Shown here: one piece after another, positions 11,540-20,584 of the stretch
How positions within the stretch are numbered: the first letter of the stretch is position 1
Layout: each line of letters starts with the position of its first letter
NCBI RefSeq assembly: GCF_009905375.1
Contig: NC_133652.1
Location: forward strand, 18,092,850 to 18,156,849
Origin: Apium graveolens
Taxonomy: Eukaryota > Streptophyta > Magnoliopsida > Apiales > Apiaceae
Direction: 5' to 3'
Length of the DNA stretch: 64,000 bases
Position numbers and translations under genes: made by a program
Notes under the pieces: generated by a model
The model's database searches: none
The model's input: only the letters and a program-made list of their open reading frames with translations
Told to the model about the DNA's origin: nothing

Positions 11540-13759
11540 CCCACTTTCTTTTCTTTTCTTTCTTTTGTGCACTCATTCTCTCTTTTCTCTCTTCTCTCTT
11601 TCTTTTCTCTCGTCTCTCTCTCCCGAACACTCTCTCTCTCTTTCACTCCCTCTCGGCCCTCTCATCTCTCATCTCTCTCACTTGCATGCAACCCCCAAAT
11701 CTTACTCAAACTCAAAGATATTGCTACCTTTAGCCTTTATTTTCGGTATACTTCTTGATTCCTATTTGCATGTAAGTATTTGCAAGGTTTTGTTGAAGTG
11801 ATCACCATGGTTGTGCTTAAGAAAAACAATTTCTTGAAGCATAACTATAAGAGTGATTTTAAGAGGTTTTGGAGGTCATAAACTCGAGAGGAGATCCGTC
11901 ATGGACTCTCTCAAGTTCGACCACCACCGGCCATGATCCAAAGGAGAGCCGGTGGGTTTTCCATGATGTGATTGTTGGATTTTAATGTTGCATGTTATGA
12001 TTTCTTGAAAACTTGAAAAAAAGGGTTTTGCTTCTTTTGTTGAAAATTGAGTATGTGATTGGTAAAATGATTTCCTTGGTTGTAAAATGAATGTGTGCAA
12101 GTGATTGTTGCTTAGAAAACCAAATTTTATGATTTGCATGTGAGTTTTGCTTCGGCTTTATGCTAATAAAAAGGGAAATTGAATTTTGTGACTTGATCTT
12201 GGTATGAACTAAGCTTAATTAGTAGGAAATAGAGTTGCATGTTGATTTAAAAGAGGAGTTAGTAATGCATGTCACTATTTGGTTCTAGGATTGTGAATTT
12301 TGAATCTTTGCCGAATAGAAAATGGGTTTAGAAGAGATTGATTTGTGATTAAGTGAATGCATGCATGTTGATTGAATAATTTGATTAAGGTTGAGTCATT
12401 AGGTGATGTTTGGCTTTGTGCTTCGAAAATCTTGATGAAAATGAGTTAAATGACTAAGTGAAGGCTTAAAACAAGTTAAAAATGTGATATAGGACTTTGC
12501 ATGTCAAGATTGATCTTTGTATGTGTGTTTTCTTGATAAACCCGAATGGGTTGAATCTTTAAAGTGGTTTGTTGTGAGTAGACTTGATTAAAGTAATGAT
12601 GGATGGTGATTAGACTAATAAGGAATGAATTATTGTTGCATGCTAAGTTTAGGTTCGAATTTTTGAGTAAATAAGAAAGGAAATTGAATTTGGTGAGATA
12701 ATCTTGGTAAACACTAAGTTTGGTAATTGAAAGAATGATTGAGTGTTATATGTGAAAATCTTTGATTTTGCTTGATTGGATTGTTGTTTTGATTCGAATT
12801 AAGGAATAAAAGAAAAGGGAATTAAGTCGATTGATATAAGTGATAGTATGCACGTAAATGTTTGGTTGTGAATGTGTCTAGTACTCGTAAAAGAGTCGTG
12901 TTAGTTTGATTTGAGAAATAGCCTAGGTCAAGCGAGTACGCTTTGATTGCTAGGTATATAAGGATATGAAAACTATGAGAAAGAATTGTGCTATGTGCTA
13001 TGTGCTGTGTGCTTATTTGTATAAGCTATACTCGTATAGTTCGAGTCAAGAATATAATCGAGTTATCATATAGAGTGATCGTTTCGGGAACGAGAGTTGG
13101 GAATCTAATTAAGATTTTTGGTTTTATTGTAGATTCGGAGCGTGAGGGCATTCGGGCTAGGAAAGGGAAAAGTATACTAGGTGGCAGTAGTTCAACCCTC
13201 AGGAAAGCAATTTCAGGCAAGTAACTCTGATTACTTGTATAAATGATTGTAAAGGAAATGTTGTTCATACCATGTAGAGTATTGAACTGTTAAAGTATGA
13301 AACCCTTGCTTTATGAAACCCTGATATTGATTTGAAGTACCCTTTGTTCTTGATAACCTGTTATTGATAATCCTATTGATTTCACCCGTTGATAATCTGC
13401 CTTTCTGTTCAAGTTTCCCATAATGCCATGATCATATTGAACCTTTAAATTATCTTGGATAACTCTGTTAATGATACCCCGTTTCTCTTGATCGCCCTAA
13501 TGATCCCTAAGTTATTACTGATCCTTCAAATTTAGTACCTTATTATCTTTGATGCAGAATCCTTGAGAATTGTTCCTTGCGTATCTTTGATTCACTCCCT
13601 GAACTTTGTTTCTTTAAAATCTGAATTAAGAATGAGTTTCGACTTGAAAGAGTCCGAATGATTTCAAAGGCTTGGTAATGATAAAATGAATTTTAGAAAA
13701 CCTATTGTTTTCCAACTCAAGGTTTTCCAAATGAATTCCTGATGGATTGGATTGAGACG

Positions 13760-13821
13760 TAAGAGGCTAGTGGGACTAGTCCAGTCATGGTAAGAGGCTA
13801 GTGGGACTAGTCCAATTTAAG
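13760..13821 (+). repeat. Two 31-bp direct repeats in the Gypsy LTR
   Basis: TAAGAGGCTAGTGGGACTAG begins both units, at 13760 and 13791. Each unit contains the small palindrome CTAGT-GGG-ACTAG. The 3' LTR carries the same pair near 24077-24138. A related three-copy array with a 30-31 bp period occurs in the solo LTR at 31559-31649. Confidence 0.75.
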
Positions 13822-14402
13822 GCTGAAATTATGCCGAATGGTACCTTAAAGACCGGAATGGAGGTCGATACGTGCTGATCACCCGTATATAATGAAATGG
13901 AAAGATAAGTGATCCAATCAAGGGTTCTAAATGATTATTTAAAAGGGAACTGAAACTTTTGTTCAGTAAATTGATTTTTGGAAATGAAAATGGTTTATAC
14001 TGTTTTGAAAAGAGTTGATTATGTTATTGTGGAGCTTAAAGCTCAGAACCCTGATTCCTGAAATTGTTGATCATATGAATGATTCTATATCTTGAAATAC
14101 TGTTGCTTTCCTCTACCGAAAGATCTATTTTGATCCTATAATGATTTGTGTTGAATGTCAGATTTCATCCTGTTTCGAGCCTTGTTTCTTGAAAGCCCAA
14201 CTATTCTTCGGATACTTTTCCTTATCTCAAAGAAAACAAAAATGAATATACGGAAATCTGCCACCTAGATTAGCTAAAATAGAATTCCCTAGTTTGTTCA
14301 AAGCATATTGAGAATTGTTATTGTAGAACTGCTATTTAGTTACTTGCTGAGTTTTATACTCATTGTTTTGTCTTAATCTAACCATGGCAGTTAAGCAAGA
14401 AG

Positions 14403-15490
14403 ATGGCCAGGCTTAGGCGCACTGCTCGTAAGAGCGTACCTGGTGGTCCCTACCGTGTTGAGGGCTTCCAGTTGCCAGAGCAGGTAGTACAGATTATGAG
14501 TGAGCTCGCGCCTAGTAAGAGGTGTTTAAAGATACAATGGGTTATCTGTCGGTTCCCAGCCGGAATTGATATTGATTATTTAATAATATTTTGGGTTTGT
14601 AAGTTATATTCGGTGATTGGTAGTTGTAATCTTGTCTCATACTTTATCCTGTTGATCCTGTTAGTAGTTAATCGGGGTTTATGCATATTTAATTAGTAGA
14701 TTAGAGGTGTGTGAGTCCTCATTTCCTAACCCCGAGATTGAGGGCATCACAAGTTGGTATCAGAGCTACAGGATCTAGTCCCTGAGACAAGTTAGGTTTT
14801 AAAAAGGTGTATTTTGGGAATATATCTATATCGCGAGAGAGTTCGACTCATCTAGAGTTGAGTTAGACTATTAGGTATAGTCTAAGGAAAGTGTTTGATT
14901 GGTAAAGCAGAAACTAGAGTTAGGGTGTGAGTTAGCTGGAAGCTTTATTTGACCCTAACATTGTTTCTTGGTTGCTGTTTTATGTTTTTTCTCAGGATCC
15001 TAGTAGTGGTAGTGATTCAGACTCAGAGATTAGCTTGACTGGTACCCCTGTGGACCCTATTCCACCCTCTCCAGAGGAGCCTGTATATGTTAGTTCAGAC
15101 CCAGAGGAGGACCCTTCTGAGAGTAGTGAGATCCCCATGCAGATTTCACCCTTGAGGCTTGATTCAGAGACCCCTGCCCCTGAGCCAGAGTCGGAGATGC
15201 CTAAGACTGTTCCTGTCAGTATTGGTGGCAAGTTAGCCCAGGACCGAGACTTTGTGTACTCCCGCATTCCTGAGTTAGGAGCTTTGGTAGATAGGTTGAT
15301 TCGAGACTCTAGGCAGAGGACTTCAGTGGTGGTGGAGGAATGGAGAGCTAGGATTCAGTTGGTGGAGCAGGTTGCCAGGAGGAGATTGGATGAGGGACCA
15401 TCCACTAGTGATGCTGATGCTGAGGCCCGGAGGCTGCATAAGATCATTCGCTGGATGTTGGTTGTGTTGAGAGAGATCCTAGATGATTAG
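14403..15490 (+). CDS. Predicted spliced accessory protein: basic LTR exon plus acidic downstream ORF
   Basis: Exon 1 (14403-14483, 27 codons) opens near the end of the 5' LTR with an Arg-rich peptide starting MARLRRTARKS. Exon 2 (14996-15490, 164 codons plus stop) follows the primer-binding site and precedes gag. The donor CAG|GTAGTA and the acceptor TTTTTTCTCAG are both phase 0, so joining them keeps one open frame of about 191 residues. The removed intron (14484-14995) contains the LTR end and the PBS. The N-terminal half of exon 2 is acidic, Ser/Glu/Pro-rich with no globular look. The C-terminal half is a probable helix rich in Arg and Glu. I recognise no family. The alternative is that exon 2 is a stand-alone ORF from 14972 and the LTR frame (14403-14696) is fortuitous. 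Against that, the other two Gypsy LTRs show the same ATG exon and phase-0 donor. Confidence 0.55.
14755..14766 (+). other. Gypsy primer-binding site (tRNA-Met type)
   Basis: TGGTATCAGAGC follows the 5' LTR after a 3-nt spacer. It is the standard complement of the plant initiator tRNA-Met 3' end. It lies inside the predicted intron of the accessory gene, so spliced RNA would lack it and could not be reverse-transcribed. Confidence 0.92.
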
Positions 15491-16035
15491 ACGGGACTGT
15501 TGGTTGAGCCCGTAGATTGTTGTTGTTGTTTTCAGCGCCGGTAGGCATTGGGATACTTGGTCAGATGCCGGGATCCCTTTTTCATTTACCTTGTTGTATC
15601 TCAGACCAGTGTAGTAGTAGTAGTAGTTGGAAGTTAGGGGTAGATAGGGGGATGTTTTCCAGTTTTTCCTCTGTTTAACCCTGCTATTTATTGTACCTTG
15701 TTTCAGAACCTTAAAATCCAGAATATTTCCTATATAACCTCTGATTAAATAAATCTATTATCTTGCTTCCCTTTGTGCACCTTGTTTATCTTATAAACTG
15801 TTCTCAATGCCATGTTTTAAATACAGCTATGTTTTCATACAACCATGTCTAAAGATCGTAAAACCCTATTCCGTGCCATGATAAAACAACACTGATATGA
15901 GAATTATGTAGTAATAGGATTGCATGTGCAAATTGGGTAAAACTTAAAACCCACAAAAGAGATTTCATAAAAATTGTTGTTATATATGCCATGCTATCGT
16001 ATTGCTAAGTAATTGCTCAATCAGGTTTGTAAGAA
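15491..16035 (+). other. Spacer between accessory ORF and gag
   Basis: No protein is evident. Just upstream of the gag start there is an acceptor-like TTGCTCAATCAG at about 16013-16024, so an LTR donor could alternatively splice directly to gag. Confidence 0.45.
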
Positions 16036-19000
16036 ATGGCCAACTCACCAGATCACCAAGAAGAAGAAATTCCCACCCAAGACCCAGAAATAAACCCAGA
16101 AACCACTTTGATGAGCAGACTTGCTCAGCTTTTACAACAACCTGTGGCCCCAAAAGTTGGAAATTTCAAGTACTTTCAATCTGTTCATCCTCCAGAGTTC
16201 TTAGGTTTGCCAGATCCGATTAAAGCACAGTCGTGGTTGAGAGAGATGGAAAAAGCCTTTGAGCTAGCCGAAGTTAAGGACGATAAGAAAGCTCAGTACG
16301 CAAGTTATTATTTGAGGGATGAAGCAAGTTTCTGGTGGGAGTCTTCTAAGGCATTGTTGGAAGGCAAAGACTTATCTTGGGAGAAGTTTACTGAGATGTT
16401 TCTGAAAAAATATTTGCCAAGTTATATGCAAGATCAGTTGGAGATGAAATTTTTGGATCTTAGACAGGAGGAAATGTCGGTAGCAGAATATGAGGTGAAG
16501 TTTTCGGAGTTGGCGAGGTTCGTGCCAGAGTACGTGAATACTGAAGCAAAGAAGGCTAAGAGGTTCCAGCAGGGACTTAAGCCGTGGATTAGGAGTCAAA
16601 TAGCAATGTTGGAGATCAAGAGCTATGCTGTCTTGGTTCAAAAGGCAATGATAGTAGAAAGTGAGCGGGAAGCTGCTCGAAGAGAAAATGAAGGAAGAAA
16701 GAGGAAGTTTGAAAGCTCTGAGCAAGAGCAAGGAAGTTTCAAGTTCAGAGGAAAGTTTGGAAAGAATGGTGGAGGTCAGAACAAAAAGTTTCAGAAGTTT
16801 AGACCCGGGAATGGAGCTCAGAAGAACCGTTTCCAGAAAGCTGGACAACCGGGAAAGGATAGCAGGCCCCAGATGCAAGAATGCAGGAACTGTGGAAAGA
16901 GACACCCGGGGAGGCGTAATAAGCTGGATATAACATGTTTTAAGTGCAACCAGAAGGGGCATTATTCTTCAGAATGTTCAAATGAAATAAGGAAGCCTGA
17001 TTTGGCTTGTTTCAAGTGTGGCAAGGTAGGCCATATGGCTAGAAATTGCAAGGAGCCTGTGCAGAAGGCTAATGTTCTCAGAATTGTTGGACCGCCGTCT
17101 CTCCCAGCACCATCAGCTCAACCCAGAGCTAGGACCTTTAACATGTCAATGAAAGATGCGGTGCAAGATGTGGACGTGGTAGCAGGTATGCTTGTTATAA
17201 ACTCAGTAAAAGTAAAAGTTTTGATGGATTCTGGAGCAACCAGATCTTTTATTTCTGAAAGCATTCTTGATAAGTTAAATTGTGTTGCGTACCCTCTAGA
17301 GCCTAATTTGATTATAGAGGTAGCAAATCAAGAGAAAGTTGTTGTTAATAAGATTTGTCCCGATTGTGATGTGTCTATAGAAGGTCGGCACTTTTCTGCT
17401 GACTTAATTCCTTTTAAGTTAGGAGAATTTGAGGTTATTCTAGGAATGGATTGGTTGTCAAATCATGAGGCGCAAATAGAGTGTAAAAGTAAGAAAGTGA
17501 AGTTAAAAACCAAGGATGGTGAGGAAGTGATATTTAAAGGAAAGAGGCAAGAGAAGAAATTTCTAACGGTTATTGAGGCGAGAAGATTAATGCGTCAAGG
17601 ATGCGAGGTTTATTTGGCTCATATCGTGGACGTGGAGAAAGAATCTGTAAGGATCGACAATATTCCGGTAGTAAGAGATTTTCCGGACGTGTTTCCTGAT
17701 GAATTGCCTGGACTACCTCCAGACAGAGAGATCGAGTTTACGATTGAATTGGCTCCTGGTACGGAACCAGTGTCGAAAGCTCCCTATCGCATGGCGCCGG
17801 TTGAAATGAAGGAATTGGCAGCTCAGTTGCAAGAGTTGTTGGACAAAGGAGTAATCCGACCGAGTGTATCCCCGTGGGGCGCACCGGTGTTGTTTGTAAA
17901 GAAGAAGGATGGAAGTATGCGATTGTGTATCGATTACCGTGAACTGAATAAGTTGACGATCAAGAATAAGTACCCTCTACCGCGGATCGATGACTTGTTT
18001 GACAAATTGAAAGGAGCTTCGTGTTTCTCAAAGATTGATTTAAGATTTGGGTATCATCAACTAAAGATCAAAGCGGAAGATATACCCAAGACAGCGTTCC
18101 GAACAAGATACGGACATTATGAGTTTTTGGTGATGGCATTTGGCTTGACGAATGTGCCAGCTGCATTTATGAATCTTATGAACAGAGTGTTCAAGCAGTA
18201 TTTGGACAAGTTCGTGATTGTGTTTATTGACGATATACTTATTTATTCCAAAACGGAGGAAGATCATAAGGAGCATTTGAGGATTTCCTTGGAAATTCTG
18301 CGAAAAGAGAAGCTGTATGCAAAGTTTTCAAAGTGTGAATTTTGGCTAAAAGAAGTGCAATTTCTTGGACATGTAGTTAATAAAGAAGGAATTAAAGTGG
18401 ATCCAGCCAAGATAGAAGCTGTAATGAATTGGGAAAGACCCAAGACTCCGACAGAAGTCAAAAGTTTTCTGGGATTAGCCGGATACTATAGAAGATTTAT
18501 GCAAGATTTCTCAAAGATTGTCGTTCCATTGACAAAATTGACGAGGAAGAATGAGAAGTTCGTTTGGACAGAAAAGTGTGAGGAAAGTTTCCAAGAGTTA
18601 AAGGAGAGATTGGTAACCGCCCCTGTGTTGGTATTACCAGATGATAAAGGTGAATTTGTGATATTCAGTGATGCTTCCTATAAAGGACTTGGATGTGTGT
18701 TAATGCAACACGGGAAGGTAATAGCATACGCGTCAAGGCACCTCAAACCGCACGAGCAAAAGTATCCAATGCACGATTTGGAATTGGCAGCAATTGTGTT
18801 TGCCCTTAAGATTTGGAGGCATTATTTGTACGGGGAAAAGTGCGAGATTTATACGGACCATAAGAGCTTAAAGTATATCTTTACTCAGAAAGAACTGAAT
18901 ATGCGACAAAGAAGGTGGTTGGAATTGATCAAAGATTATGATTGTGCGATAAACTATCATCCTGGAAAGGCAAATGTGGTAGCTGATGCTTTAAGTCGAA

Positions 19001-20544
19001 AGGAAAAGTTGAATATGTTAACATCAACAGAAGAATTAATCAAGGACTTTGAAAAGATGGAAATAGTGGTGCAGACTCCAGAATGTGGAGGTGAAGCCAT
19101 TTATGCAATACGGTTTCAACCTGAAATTTTGGAAAAGATTAGATGATGTCAAGAGCAAGTGATGAATCGCGAAAGGAATAAGTTGACGGGAGAAGAAATT
19201 AAAGCTCAAAAGGATGGAAAAGGAATATACCGTGTTAACTCACGTATTTGGATACCTGATGTTGTGGAACTAAAGCACGAGATTTTGCAAGAAGCGCATA
19301 ACTCGAGATTTTCAATTCACCCTGGAAGTACGAAGATGTACCAGGATTTGAAAGAAAATTTTTGGTGGCCAAACATGAAAAAGGAAATTGCAGAATGGAT
19401 AAGCAAATGTTACACGTGCCAAAGAGTTAAAGCGAAACATCAAAGGCCAAATGGATTGCTTCAGCCACTGGATATACCTGAATAGAAATGGGAACATATC
19501 GCAATGGATTTCGTGGTAGGATTACCTAAAACCAAGTCTAATCATGATGCGATTTGGGTGGTAATTGATCGACTGACAAAGTCAGCACATTTCTTGCCAA
19601 TAAACGAAAGGTTTTCATTAGAGAAGCTGGTCAAAATGTACCTGGATGAAATCGTGATGCGTCACGGAGTTCCTGTATTTATCGTGTCTGATAGAGATCC
19701 AAGGTTTAATTCGAGATTTTGGCGACAATTCCATGATCATTTGGGAACGAAATTGAAAATGAGTACGGCATATCATCCGCAGACAGACGGATAAAGTGAA
19801 AGGACAATTCAGATAATTGAGGATATGTTGCGAACCTGCGTAATAGATTTCAAAGGAAATTGGGACGATCATTTGCCCTTAGTTGAGTTTTCCTACAACA
19901 ACAGTTATCATGCAAGTATTGGCATGCCGCCTTATGAAGCATTGTATGGAAGAAAGTGTAGATCCCCTACTTATTGGGATGAAGTTGGTGAGCGCAAGTT
20001 AATTGGCCCTAAGCTAGTGCAGCAAACGAAGGAAAAAGTTAAAATGATACAAAAGAGATTAGTTGCAGCTCAAGACCGACAGGCAAAGTACGCGAATCAA
20101 GAGCGAAAAGATGTGAAATTCGAAACTGGAGACAAGGTCTTATTGAAGATATCTCCTTGGAAAGGTTTAACTCGATTTGGAAAGAAAGGAAAGCTAAGTC
20201 CAAGGTACATTGGACCATTTGAAGTATTGCGACAAGTTGGGAAAGTGGCGTATGAATTAGCGCTACCGCCGCAGATGCAACATCTGCACAATGTATTTCA
20301 TGCATCTCTCCTGAAGAAGTATAATGCTGATGCGAGCCATGTGATCGAGTTGGAACCAGTAGAAATCCAACCAGATTTGTCCTATGTGGAACAACCAGTG
20401 CGAATTTTGGATCGAAAAGAAAGGACGCTTAGAAATAAAGCTGTACCTCTAGTTAGAGTGTTGTGGAGAAATCCACTAGTCGAGGAATCGACTTGGGAAT
20501 TAGAAAGCGAAATGAAAGAAAAGTATCCCCATCTATTTGCTTAG
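16036..20544 (+). pseudogene. Gypsy gag-pol polyprotein with chromodomain, three premature stops
   Basis: A single frame runs from the ATG at 16036 to the stop at 20542-20544, broken only by in-frame stops at 19144-19146 (TGA), 19483-19485 (TAG) and 19792-19794 (TAA). Domains in order: retrotransposon gag (residues ~60-190); zinc knuckles, two canonical ([14 protein letters not shown] near 301, [14 protein letters not shown] near 325) after a degenerate one; aspartic protease ([11 protein letters not shown], ~395); RT with [11 protein letters not shown] (~645) and [10 protein letters not shown] (~730); RNase H ([10 protein letters not shown] ~875, TDHKSL ~940); zinc-binding and catalytic integrase (AMDFVVGLP, VSDRDPRFNSRFW); and a C-terminal chromodomain-like end (LWRNPLVEESTWELE). 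Gag through RNase H is intact as sequence, but this copy cannot make a complete integrase. The chromodomain is known in related elements to read heterochromatin marks. Confidence 0.92.
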
Positions 20545-20570
20545 ATTAGATTCTGGGGACAGAATCCTTT

Positions 20571-20584
20571 TAAGGAGGGTAGAT
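20571..20584 (+). other. Gypsy polypurine tract
   Basis: TAAGGAGGGTAGAT abuts the 3' LTR, as expected for the plus-strand primer. Confidence 0.8.

Larger units (their letters stand above)
10624..14751 (+). repeat. Gypsy 5' LTR with promoter and multi-exon leader
   Basis: Begins TGTAACGACCGAG and ends GGGCATCACA. A TATA box lies at 11531-11539, followed by a CT-rich leader. By splice consensus I read leader exon about 11565-11771 (donor GTAAGTAT), mini-exon 13133-13216 (acceptor TTTTATTGTAG, donor CAG|GCAAGT), and exon 14391-14483 (acceptor ATGGCAG, donor CAG|GTAGTA), which carries an ATG at 14403. This leader architecture recurs in the two solo LTRs at 28652 and 33585. It is 356 bp shorter than the 3' LTR. 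Splicing is inferred, not shown. Confidence 0.85.

Noticed and set aside
11511..11801. 96-codon hydrophobic open frame in the Gypsy LTR (also at 21472)
   Set aside because: It reads through the CT-rich leader after the TATA box; composition alone explains Leu/Ser/Phe richness.
14403..14696. 97-codon unspliced LTR frame as a finished protein
   Set aside because: After codon 27 it enters a consensus GT donor and then AT-rich sequence; the spliced model explains it better.
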